Part shown: in pieces, positions 1 through 5,818 of the stretch
Layout: every line of letters starts with the position of its first letter
How positions within the stretch are numbered: position 1 is the first letter of the stretch
NCBI GenBank assembly: GCA_904502075.1
Contig: CAJGDL010000078.1
Location: forward strand, 1 to 8,180
Reading direction: 5' to 3'
Length of the DNA stretch: 8,180 nucleotides
Origin: an uncultured Alistipes sp.
GTDB taxonomy: Bacteria > Bacteroidota > Bacteroidia > Bacteroidales > Rikenellaceae
Program-made: the position numbers and the translations under genes
The notes under the pieces: model-generated
What the model was told of the DNA's origin: nothing
Databases searched by the model: none
What the model saw: only the letters and a program-made list of their open reading frames with translations

Positions 1-664
1 ATGCAGAACCTCCAATCGAAGTCACGCCATTGCCAATGGTTACACTCGTCAAGCCGGTGCAATACGCGAATGCAGAACCTCCAATCGAAGTCACGCCATT
101 GCCAATGGTTACACTCGTCAAGCCGGTGCAATACGCGAATGCAGAACCTCCAATCGAAGTCACACTATCGGGAATGGCGTATTCGGTTAATCCGGAAGGA
201 GCAAATGAATTTAGTGCCCCATCTACAATCAGGCAACGATTATCTTCCGATGCAAATTTGCCATAGAATGCAGTCAGGCCGGTGCATCTGTAGAATGCAT
301 TTCTTCCAATCGAAGTCACGCCATTGCCAATGGTTACACTCGTCAGGCCGGTGCAATACGCGAATGCAGAATCTCCAATCGAAGTAACGCTATCGGGGAC
401 AGTTACACTTGTCAGGCCGGTGCAATACGCGAATGCAGAACCTTCAATCGAAGTCACGCTATCGGGAATCGTTACACTCGTCAGGCCGGTGCAATTTTTG
501 AATGCATAAATTCCAATCGAAGTCACGCTATCGGGAATAGTAATGCTTATCAAGCCGGTGCAATACTCGAATGCATACCGTCCAATCGAAGTCACGCTAT
601 CAGGAATAGTTATGCTTGTCAGGCCGGTGCGTCTGTAGAATGCAGAATTTCCAATCGAAGTCAC
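1..664 (-). repeat. 69-bp tandem repeat array encoding BspA LRR units
   Basis: Units begin (plus-strand positions of the shared ATGCA string) at 1, 70, 139, then 295, 364, 433, 502, 571 and 640. The spacing is exactly 69 bp within each block. The 156-bp interval 139-294 is a different unit that keeps the reading frame. Units 1-69 and 70-138 are identical at every base; the others differ mainly at the loop residues (AYCTG, YRCTG, EYCTG, KNCTG) and at IPDS versus IGNG. Each unit encodes one 23-residue LRR. Base-level identity of neighbours points to recent duplication or gene conversion, and the array continues past the left edge. Confidence 0.95.
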
Positions 665-1759
665 CGGACCATCAAAGGTAATCACACCTATATTCGTATG
701 GAGATTAAATTCATTACTAATGATATTTGCTCCAAATGCAGATGAGGAATAAGGCGTAACTTTCGATGTGGCAGTATAGTAAATCTTCATGTTTTCCGAA
801 GCAGTATGAATCTGCAGAGCACTCATCGGCTGAATTACATTGCGATCGATAACCACTTGATTCGAGGTACTCTTGACAAAAGTTTTCCCCTCGGTGTCTG
901 TAACCGTAATGGTTAAGCCTTTGGTAAAAGTTTGTGAGGGTACCACGAACAAAAACTCGGTGGGATTAGCAGAGTCGGTACTCAGTGTTACCCCATCGCC
1001 ACAATCAAGTGTCAGCAAAGTGCCTGCATCCTGCCCCATCGCAAGGGTCGGTGCTTCCCCATTATTCATGGTTGCCGTGGCCAATCCGGCAAGAGGTTCG
1101 CCGTTATTTCCCGAAAGAGTGATGCTCTGCACCGTTACATCATCACCATAGAGTTTCAGTTTGAGATAGCCACACAAATTTTTGAATTTGAGTTCCAAAT
1201 CCTCTTTCGATTTTGTAGTCGCCATCATAGGATTTGTACCCGGAGCAAAGGTGTTGCCCGATTTGTTAATCTGCGAGCGACTCCAAGTGACAATCACCTC
1301 CTCATAGGGCTCAGTACTTGCCACAAATCCGGGAGTTGATTCCTCAACAGCCGAGGGGTGGAGTTGAGTTTCAGAAAGGGTGAATGTGATTACCCCACCA
1401 CTCAAGATAGTAACATCCTCGGCATAGGGATAGAGGGCATAGTTGCAATCGAGAGAATTTCCTATAGTCCCTATAGATGCTATTTGTTCGAAATCACCTT
1501 CGGGATCGCCCGACTCTCCCATAAATTGGTATTGACGCAATTGGGTAGACCCATTGAAGATCGCAATTTCGTCATCGGCATGCCAACGCATATATTTACC
1601 CTCTTCCAAATAGGTTCGACTTGCATCCTGCTGAGTTTCAACTGAAGCGTGAAAAATGGGGCCCTTGTTATTAGTTGTGATAGGCAGATCATTTTCCTGA
1701 TAATCTGCGCACCCTGCCAAGAGTATTGGCAATGCAAAGAAAGACAAAATCTTTTTCAT
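1..1759 (-). CDS. Surface lipoprotein: fimbrillin-like N-terminus plus BspA-type leucine-rich repeats (partial, C-terminus off the left edge)
   Basis: The frame is open from the ATG at 1759-1757 to the window edge, giving 586 codons with no stop. The N-terminus is a lipoprotein signal: MKKIL, a hydrophobic core, then lipobox LAGC with Cys17. It is followed by acidic ADYQEND, consistent with lipoprotein export to the cell surface in Bacteroidetes. Residues about 36-340 look like the fimbrillin-like (Mfa-like) region, with the typical FHASVE...SRTYLEEGKYMRWHADDEIAIF opening. From about residue 367 there are 23-residue units of the form AFxYCTGLTSVTIPDSVTSIG, the BspA/LRR_5 repeat. An atypical 52-residue segment (CLIVDGALNSFAPSGLTEYAIPDSVTSIG) interrupts the array, as often seen in BspA proteins. 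Family members are surface-exposed and often bind host proteins or other bacteria; the ligand here is unknown. It lies 18 nt behind a 42-codon gene, probably in the same operon. Codon and base use is clearly more AT-rich than in the genes to the right. The family call is firm; full length and partner are not knowable here. Confidence 0.93.
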   Translation of the reverse strand, partial: MKKILSFFALPILLAGCADYQENDLPITTNNKGPIFHASVETQQDASRTYLEEGKYMRWHADDEIAIFNGSTQLRQYQFMGESGDPEGDFEQIASIGTIGNSLDCNYALYPYAEDVTILSGGVITFTLSETQLHPSAVEESTPGFVASTEPYEEVIVTWSRSQINKSGNTFAPGTNPMMATTKSKEDLELKFKNLCGYLKLKLYGDDVTVQSITLSGNNGEPLAGLATATMNNGEAPTLAMGQDAGTLLTLDCGDGVTLSTDSANPTEFLFVVPSQTFTKGLTITVTDTEGKTFVKSTSNQVVIDRNVIQPMSALQIHTASENMKIYYTATSKVTPYSSSAFGANIISNEFNLHTNIGVITFDGPVTSIGNSAFYRRTGLTSITIPDSVTSIGRYAFEYCTGLISITIPDSVTSIGIYAFKNCTGLTSVTIPDSVTSIEGSAFAYCTGLTSVTVPDSVTSIGDSAFAYCTGLTSVTIGNGVTSIGRNAFYRCTGLTAFYGKFASEDNRCLIVDGALNSFAPSGLTEYAIPDSVTSIGGSAFAYCTGLTSVTIGNGVTSIGGSAFAYCTGLTSVTIGNGVTSIGGSA

Positions 1760-1777
1760 AAGTCCACTTTTTTAAGA

Positions 1778-1906
1778 TTACCAAGGTTGATCCGAATTCT
1801 CTTCAGGGTCTTCCAACTGCGGAGAAGCCGCAAAGCCACACTCCACGCTCATTTCGAGCACCTCAATTTCGGGCGACTCATAGCCCGCGAAAAATTTGTT
1901 TTTCAT
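1778..1906 (-). CDS. Small 42-residue protein, first gene of the surface-lipoprotein operon
   Basis: A complete small frame: ATG at 1906-1904, TAA at 1780-1778. It starts MKNKFFAGYESPEIEVLEM, continues with SVECGFAAS, and ends in an acidic tail PEENSDQPW. There is no membrane segment and no lipobox. It lies 18 nt upstream of the lipoprotein start on the same strand, so co-transcription is likely. The layout (short basic start, a Y-x-SPEIEVLE core, a GFAAS motif, an acidic tail) resembles small uncharacterised Bacteroidales proteins that I recall next to fimbrillin or BspA genes; this is recollection, not a search result. It has no recognised domain and I assign no function. A leader peptide, a chaperone-like partner or a secreted peptide are all possible. 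The AT-rich stretch before the ATG has no Shine-Dalgarno, as usual in this phylum. It is short enough that automated gene callers may miss it. Confidence 0.72.
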   Translation of the reverse strand: MKNKFFAGYESPEIEVLEMSVECGFAASPQLEDPEENSDQPW

Positions 1907-2043
1907 AAGCAATTAAATTTTAAAAGTTCCTATTCTTTTCAAATCAAATTGCCTTTCAACTCCCTAAAGGCGGGTTATCACGGGGGGGGCTACCCCACTG
2001 CTACAATCGGGTTGTCCCCAAGTTGCTAAAACATAAAAATAGA

Positions 2044-2229
2044 AAAGTGTGGAGTTGGTCGTTTATCTGACGATAGGCATTTGGCGTGGCCCGAGAACAA
2101 ATAAACAATACCCCACACCGAATAGGAACATGCAGAATACATGCCTATACACGGTGACTGAGTGTTTATTGCTTCCCTTGTTCTCTTAAAATCGCCAAAT
2201 TTTATCGTCAAGGATTAGCGAAACACTTT
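2044..2229 (-). repeat. Large imperfect inverted repeat (about 186 bp) in the operon leader; possible structured RNA or small palindromic element
   Basis: Complementary blocks are nested in order around the loop CAGAATA at 2133-2139. They are CATG 2129-2132/2140-2143, ATAGG 2122-2126/CCTAT 2144-2148, CACCG 2116-2120/CGGTG 2152-2156, AATAAACA 2100-2107/TGTTTATT 2163-2170, GAGAACAA 2093-2100/TTGTTCTC 2178-2185, ATTTGGCG 2079-2086/CGCCAAAT 2193-2200, and TGACGATA 2068-2075/TATCGTCA 2203-2210. An outer pair AAAGTGT 2044-2050/ACACTTT 2223-2229 may extend it. The blocks are separated by unpaired bulges. Position 2100 can pair in only one of two neighbouring blocks. It lies just downstream of the minus-strand promoter, so the transcript could fold into a long hairpin. 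No known RNA family was recognised, and no clear target-site duplication was seen. Confidence 0.75.
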
Positions 2230-2267
2230 CACTAAAATTATGTTGCCGCCCATCGCAGACGACACCA

Positions 2268-2299
2268 CAAAAATAGAAAAAGTTTTCGCAAAAAGCAAC
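2268..2299 (-). promoter_or_regulatory. Bacteroidetes-type promoter for the small-protein/lipoprotein operon
   Basis: Read on the minus strand, GTTG (2299-2296) is followed after 20 nt by TATTTTTG (2275-2268). This is a perfect match to the Bacteroidetes -7 element TAnnTTTG, with a 3-of-4 match to the -33 TTTG element at the expected distance. Transcription would begin near 2263. The leader before the first ATG (1906) would then be about 350 nt and would include the whole long palindrome. Confidence 0.65.
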
Positions 2300-2322
2300 A
2301 CTCATGGGGTATTGTCGACTCT

Positions 2323-2348
2323 TTTTTCGGATGCAAAGTTCCGAAAAA
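2323..2348. repeat. 9-bp perfect inverted repeat
   Basis: TTTTTCGGA (2323-2331) and TCCGAAAAA (2340-2348) are exact reverse complements around an 8-nt spacer TGCAAAGT. It lies upstream of the lipoprotein-operon promoter, overlaps the start of a second inverted repeat, and could be an operator or a weak hairpin. Confidence 0.6.
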
Positions 2349-2399
2349 CAAAATTTTTTCACAAGGGGATTAGCTCTTGAGAGAAAAATTTGTTCTTCG
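2342..2399. repeat. Imperfect 19-bp inverted repeat
   Basis: The left arm 2342-2360 (CGAAAAACAAAATTTTTTC) matches the reverse complement of 2381-2399 with one substitution and a one-base gap up to the T-run: CGAA, AACAAA and TTTTT are shared. The spacer is about 20 nt. It shares bases 2342-2348 with the neighbouring inverted repeat, so the two structures would be mutually exclusive. Confidence 0.5.
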
Positions 2400-2490
2400 C
2401 AGATTGGGGGAGTGGTTATTCGGATAAAAAGTTTCGGGGGGCTACCCTACCGGCTTTAAACGGGCCCAAACGGCTAAAGCGCCAACAAAA

Positions 2491-2518
2491 AAGCCCCGAA
2501 TCAGTGGATTCGGGGCTT
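2491..2518 (-). terminator. Intrinsic terminator of the transporter gene
   Basis: The 12-bp stem AAGCCCCGAATC/GATTCGGGGCTT with loop AGTG is perfect and GC-rich. Read on the minus strand it begins 22 bases after the transporter's stop codon. The strand then continues TTTTTTGTTGG, giving a classical U-tract. It insulates the lipoprotein operon from transporter transcription. Confidence 0.92.
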
Positions 2519-2539
2519 CGGTTATCGGGATCGGCTCGG

Positions 2540-3838
2540 TTAGAGGAAGAGCAGCTGCACAACGACATAGACGGGCAGCAATACCACCAGCGAGAACTTG
2601 ACCATATAGCCGAAGAACGACGGCATCTTGATTCCCTCCTGCTCGGCGATGGCCTTGACCATGAAGTTGGGGCCGTTGCCGATATAGGTCATGGCACCGA
2701 AGAAGACGGCTCCCAGCGAGATCGCCGTCAGCAGGATCTCGGGAATTCCGGCCACATACTCCGCACCGGCCACCTGCGGCAGACCCGTGGCCACCGTGTG
2801 GAAGGCGACGGCCGTGGGGGCATTATCGAGGAACGACGAGAGCGTTCCGGCCGAGTAGAAGAACTGCCAAGGCTTCGTGAGGCCCAGATCGGCGGCGTGT
2901 GCGTTCAGGTACATCATCGTAGGGGTCATCGTCACAAAGATACCGATAAAGAGGATGGCCACCTCCAGGATCGGCTCCCAGGTGAAATGGTTGGCCTTGC
3001 GCACCTCCTTCTTGGTCGTTAGGAGCGAGAGAAGGATGATGACCGCCAAGACGATGTCGCGCAGGAAGCGGACATAGAGCGGAGCCCCCTCCACGCGCAT
3101 GGCGGGGATGTAGGTACGGTTCAGGAAGAGCACGGCCAGGATGATCATTCCCAAGTAGAGGAAGTTACGCGCACCACTGATGTGGATGGGCTCCTGCTCG
3201 AGTTTGTCGCGCAGGTGGGCCTCGGCGGGCTCTTTCTTATAGAGGTAACGATCGACAAGCAGGTAGAGCGCGAGCAACAGACCTCCGGCCACAGCCCACT
3301 CGGGAGCCATCGACGAGAACCACTCGAACGGAGCTCCGCGCAGGTAGAGCAGGAACAACGGGGGATCACCCAGCGGGGTGAGAATACCACCGCAGTTGGC
3401 CACCAAGGCGATAAAGAAGAGTACGGTATGCACCTTGTAGGCACGCTGCTTGTTGATCTGCAACAAAGGACGGATCAGAAGCATGGCGGCACCGGTCGTA
3501 CCCATGAAGGAGGCCAGGATAAAGCCCATGGCCAGGATAAAGGTATTGACCGTCGGTGTAGCCGTGATGTCGCCCTTGATGTGAATGCCGCCCGTAACGA
3601 CAAAGAGCGCAAGGAGCAACATGATAAAGGGGATGTAATCGAAGAGCATATTGTGCAGGATGCTCTCCCCCAGCCCATAAAACGAAAGCAATACGATCGT
3701 CGGAATCGAGATCGCGAGCGTAAAGATGAGTTTATTGCGGTTGCTCTCCCAGAAGTGTTCCGCCACAAGCGGAGCAACGGCTATGGTCAGCAGCATAACC
3801 ACAAATGGAATCACCATCCAAAGTTCAACCTGTTGCAT
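2540..3838 (-). CDS. NhaD/CitMHS-type ion transporter (probable sodium:proton antiporter)
   Basis: A 432-residue, strongly hydrophobic integral inner-membrane protein with about 11-12 predicted helices. Conserved segments of the ion transporter superfamily are visible. VANCGGILTPLGDPP (about 146-160) matches the NhaD-type TPxGDP motif, SSFLDNAPTAVAF is at about 334-346, and MTYIGNGPNF at about 383-392. In NhaD relatives these motifs form the two re-entrant half-site loops for Na+ or Li+. A related Bacteroidetes family is labelled putative citrate transport, so the substrate is not certain; Na+/H+ antiport is the more likely reading. The start is the ATG at 3838-3836. A TTG 12 codons upstream is also in frame but lies over the -7 box. 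The gene is single, ends with its own terminator, and diverges from znuA. Confidence 0.85.
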   Translation of the reverse strand: MQQVELWMVIPFVVMLLTIAVAPLVAEHFWESNRNKLIFTLAISIPTIVLLSFYGLGESILHNMLFDYIPFIMLLLALFVVTGGIHIKGDITATPTVNTFILAMGFILASFMGTTGAAMLLIRPLLQINKQRAYKVHTVLFFIALVANCGGILTPLGDPPLFLLYLRGAPFEWFSSMAPEWAVAGGLLLALYLLVDRYLYKKEPAEAHLRDKLEQEPIHISGARNFLYLGMIILAVLFLNRTYIPAMRVEGAPLYVRFLRDIVLAVIILLSLLTTKKEVRKANHFTWEPILEVAILFIGIFVTMTPTMMYLNAHAADLGLTKPWQFFYSAGTLSSFLDNAPTAVAFHTVATGLPQVAGAEYVAGIPEILLTAISLGAVFFGAMTYIGNGPNFMVKAIAEQEGIKMPSFFGYMVKFSLVVLLPVYVVVQLLFL

Positions 3839-3871
3839 TTGTATTTGAATTAGAATTTGAATTTTGCCATG

Positions 3872-3879
3872 CAAAAGTA
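3872..3879 (-). promoter_or_regulatory. -7 promoter element of the transporter gene
   Basis: On the minus strand the bases read TACTTTTG, a perfect TAnnTTTG, 33 nt before the transporter ATG. No good -33 TTTG is found 19-21 nt upstream; that region is taken up by the opposite promoter. The element supports the ATG at 3838 as the start. Confidence 0.55.
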
Positions 3880-3881
3880 TA

Positions 3882-3900
3882 AAATTTTGTGTGAAAATTT
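3882..3900. promoter_or_regulatory. 19-bp palindrome between divergent promoters, candidate operator
   Basis: AAATTTTGTGTGAAAATTT is a 7-bp perfect inverted repeat (AAATTTT/AAAATTT) with a 5-nt spacer. It lies exactly 2 nt from each of the two opposed -7 boxes. Its size and AT-richness would suit a Fur/Zur-type dimer, but no consensus for this organism is available, so the regulator is unassigned. Confidence 0.45.
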
Positions 3901-3902
3901 CG

Positions 3903-3910
3903 TATTTTTG
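3903..3910 (+). promoter_or_regulatory. -7 promoter element of znuAC
   Basis: TATTTTTG is a perfect Bacteroidetes -7 match located 25 nt before the znuA ATG. Its expected -33 position (3879-3882) overlaps the -7 box of the opposite promoter, so the two promoters probably cannot be occupied at the same time. Confidence 0.55.
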
Positions 3911-3935
3911 CCCGAAATTTATTCAACAACCAACG

Positions 3936-4847
3936 ATGAAATATTTTTCCAAAAGATTCATAGAGCGGCTTCGACTCCGCCTGTTGCTCGTTCTGATGGT
4001 CGCCATGTTACCGGCTTGTGGCTCCCGATCCACCACCCCCCACGAAGAGAACGAGGAGGAGATTTGGGTCTCGATCCTTCCGCTGAAGGGGATCGTCGAG
4101 GCCATTGTGGGAGAGCACTACCCGATTCGTGTTTTGGTACCCCCGGGCTCTTCGCCCGAGACCTTCGAGCCCACGGCACGCCAATTGGTAGAGCTCAATC
4201 GTGCCCGCCTGGTTTTGGGGATCGGGTTGCTCGATTTCGAACAAAACCTGCTTGAGAAACTCGGCGAGAAACGCCCGATCGAGAACCTTTCACAAGGAAT
4301 CGAGGTGGTGGCAGGCAGTTGCTCCTGCGCACACGGCCACCACGCTCATCCCCATGGCCACGGCATCGACCCCCACATCTGGACTTCGCCCCGCGAATTG
4401 CAGACGATCGCCCGAAATGCCTACGAGGCAATCCTCAAGATATATCCCGACTCCACCCACTACACCACCCGCTACGAAGCCCTCAAGACTCGCATCGAGG
4501 CCCTCGACCGCGATGTGGCCGCTGAGTTGGAGCATAGCGGTACACGGGAGTTTCTGATCTACCACCCGGCCCTCACCTACTACGCCCGCGCCTACGGCAT
4601 CGAGCAGCGCGCCATCGAACACGAAGGCAAGGAGCCGTCGGCCAAGCGCATCGCCGAACTCATCGACGAAGGTCGTCGCACGGGATGTCGCAACATCCTT
4701 TATCAGAGCCAATTTCCGGCATCAAGTGTGGAGATCATCGCCCGCGACTTAGGGGGCGAGGCCATCCCCTTCGATCCGCTCTCGGAGGATATCCTTACAG
4801 AAATAGCGCGTATTACCCCCCTAATCACTCAACACGGATGGCACTAA
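3936..4847 (+). CDS. znuA: Zinc ABC transporter substrate-binding lipoprotein ZnuA
   Basis: 303 residues. A basic, hydrophobic signal ends in lipobox LPAC (Cys28), so the mature protein is lipid-anchored, presumably at the periplasmic face. The body is a cluster A-I metal-binding protein. It opens with WVSILPLKGIVEAIVGEHYP (44-63) and VPPGSSPETFEPT (68-80), with helix LVELNRARLVLGIGLLDFE following. The His-rich loop CSCAHGHHAHPHGHGIDPHIW (129-149) is the hallmark of zinc rather than manganese receptors. Likely Zn ligands are His147, His210 (YHPAL) and Asp280 (PFDPL). At the first ligand position, usually His (SPHxxEP), this protein has Glu75. The start ATG at 3936 is chosen because it begins the signal peptide and follows the -7 box; the upstream in-frame TTG would precede the promoter. 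The end overlaps znuC by 10 bp, implying translational coupling. The His loop probably captures or senses zinc. Confidence 0.93.
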   Translation: MKYFSKRFIERLRLRLLLVLMVAMLPACGSRSTTPHEENEEEIWVSILPLKGIVEAIVGEHYPIRVLVPPGSSPETFEPTARQLVELNRARLVLGIGLLDFEQNLLEKLGEKRPIENLSQGIEVVAGSCSCAHGHHAHPHGHGIDPHIWTSPRELQTIARNAYEAILKIYPDSTHYTTRYEALKTRIEALDRDVAAELEHSGTREFLIYHPALTYYARAYGIEQRAIEHEGKEPSAKRIAELIDEGRRTGCRNILYQSQFPASSVEIIARDLGGEAIPFDPLSEDILTEIARITPLITQHGWH

Positions 4848-5626
4848 TCACCCTACACAACGTCTCGGTCAACTACGACAACTACCGTGCCCTGGAGGGG
4901 GTAAACCTCTCAATCGGTGAGCACGATTTCTTGGGGTTAATCGGCCCCAATGGTGGGGGCAAAACGACCCTTGTCAAGGCAATCCTGGGAGCACTCCCCT
5001 ACTCGGGAAAGATCGAATATGCCCCCGAATTGCGTGCACGCACCCCCTACCCACTGATCGGCTACCTGCCCCAACAGACCCTCTTCGACCGCTCATTTCC
5101 GATCTCGGTGGAGGAGGTGGTGCTCTCCGGACTTCAAGCCCTGAGGGGCTTCACCCGTCGCTACACAGCGGCCGACCGCCGGCGCGTAGAGGAGTTGCTC
5201 GCAATGACCGGCATCGTGGAATTGCGCAACCGCCCCGTAGGCGAGATCTCAGGCGGACAGATGCAACGAGCCCTTCTGTGTCGTGCCCTCCTTGCCGAGC
5301 CCCGTCTGCTGATCCTCGACGAGCCCGCCAACTTTGTCGACAACCGCTTCGAGAACGAGCTCTACCGCCTCTTGCAGGAGCTGAACCGCCAAATGGCAAT
5401 TGTGATGGTCTCGCACGACTTGGGTACGATCACCAGCGTCGTGAAGGAGATTGTCTGCGTGAATCGCACCGTACACCGCCACCACTCGAACCAGATCACC
5501 GAGGAGCAACTGATGAACTACGGCTGCCCGATCCAGATCATCTCGCACGGCCACATTCCCCACACCGTACTCGGCCACCACGGCGACGGCGACTGCCATT
5601 GCTCGTGCAAGCACAACGTGGAATAA
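4838..5626 (+). CDS. znuC: Zinc ABC transporter ATP-binding protein ZnuC with Cys/His C-terminal tail
   Basis: 262 residues, a single ABC ATPase domain. Walker A is GPNGGGKT (36-43), the Q-loop is at LPQQ (77-80), the signature is ISGGQ (137-141), and Walker B is LLILDEP (157-163). The H-loop His193 is in VMVSHDLG. The D-loop region reads DEPANFVD where zinc ATPases more often have DEPxxGVD. The ATPase would drive Zn2+ import through a membrane permease (ZnuB), none of which is encoded in the window. The ATG at 4838 lies inside the end of znuA (10-bp overlap) and begins MALITLHNVSVNY, the normal family start; 51 in-frame codons upstream are shadow of znuA. After the core, the protein adds HGHIPH and a terminal GHHGDGDCHCSCKHNVE (246-262), a likely metal-binding tail facing the cytoplasm. 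The adjacent zinc receptor supports zinc as the substrate. Confidence 0.92.
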   Translation: MALITLHNVSVNYDNYRALEGVNLSIGEHDFLGLIGPNGGGKTTLVKAILGALPYSGKIEYAPELRARTPYPLIGYLPQQTLFDRSFPISVEEVVLSGLQALRGFTRRYTAADRRRVEELLAMTGIVELRNRPVGEISGGQMQRALLCRALLAEPRLLILDEPANFVDNRFENELYRLLQELNRQMAIVMVSHDLGTITSVVKEIVCVNRTVHRHHSNQITEEQLMNYGCPIQIISHGHIPHTVLGHHGDGDCHCSCKHNVE

Positions 5627-5667
5627 GGATGGCCAACTACTATCCTCAAAAAAATTCTTAACTCTTC

Positions 5668-5699
5668 GTTGCGAATTCCTAATTTTTTATATACCTTTG
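5668..5699 (+). promoter_or_regulatory. Bacteroidetes-type promoter of the riboswitch/receptor transcript
   Basis: GTTG (5668-5671), 20 nt, then TACCTTTG (5692-5699): a perfect TAnnTTTG -7 element with a near-consensus -33 element at the standard distance. Transcription would begin near 5704, about 25-30 nt before the riboswitch core. It has the same architecture as the promoter at 2268-2299 on the other strand. Confidence 0.7.
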
Positions 5700-5727
5700 T
5701 CCTCGCAAACGAGTAGCTACTTTTGCA

Positions 5728-5812
5728 AACCTCGAAGGGGTGCCTTACTATCAGGCTGAGATTATACCCATTGTACCGGATACGGATAATGCCGAGACCG
5801 GGATGCGTAATC
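5728..5812 (+). promoter_or_regulatory. TPP riboswitch (THI element)
   Basis: The conserved core of the thiamin pyrophosphate aptamer is readable in order. AAGGGGTGCC (5736-5745) is followed by P3 GCCT...AGGC, GGCTGAGATTATACCC (5754-5769), TACCGGATACGGATAATGCC (with the P5 arm CGG-ATAATG-CCG) and GACCGGGA (5796-5803). GGGGT pairs with ACCC as P2. TPP binding would lower expression of the downstream receptor. The outer P1 helix is not obvious by eye, so the ends are approximate. Confidence 0.93.
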
Positions 5813-5818
5813 AACATT

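Larger units (their letters stand above)
1907..2539. other. 633-bp intergenic region between the small-protein gene and the transporter gene
   Basis: I find no convincing gene. The 61-codon minus frame at 2026-2211 has no ATG at its start (TTG) and lies across the long palindrome. The region holds, from left to right: an AT-rich 5' flank of the small gene (1907-1960); a G/C hairpin GGGG-CTA-CCCC near 1982-1996; a large imperfect palindrome (2044-2229); a minus-strand promoter (2268-2299); two overlapping inverted repeats (2323-2399); a second GGGGGGCTACCC string (2436-2447); and the transporter gene's terminator (2491-2518). The stretch from about 2263 to 1907 is probably the transcribed leader of the lipoprotein operon. 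Confidence 0.7.

Noticed and set aside
1..509. Plus-strand repetitive reading frames
   Set aside because: They are antisense shadows of the BspA repeat array. The minus frame gives a signal peptide, a fimbrillin-like region and canonical LRR units.
1..664. CRISPR-like regular repeats
   Set aside because: The 69-bp period has no spacers, and the repeats translate in frame as leucine-rich repeats.
1649..2029. 126-codon plus-strand frame
   Set aside because: It runs antisense across the lipoprotein start and the 42-codon gene, and the product has no recognisable features.
2068..2210. Invertible promoter or transposon terminal repeats
   Set aside because: The complementarity is spread through the whole element, with a 7-nt loop, rather than confined to two ends. 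No target-site duplication or recombinase gene is visible.
2026..2211. 61-codon minus-strand frame across the palindrome
   Set aside because: It begins with TTG. Both its internal ATG version and the neighbouring frame look like by-products of the inverted repeat, and no domain or good start was seen.
5630..5662. 10-codon frame after znuC (start of a lost permease?)
   Set aside because: It stops after ten codons, and the residues do not resemble a membrane-protein start.
5518..5817. 99-codon minus-strand frame with a GIRNEELRI segment
   Set aside because: It runs antisense over the riboswitch and the end of znuC. The segment comes from AT-rich intergenic sequence.
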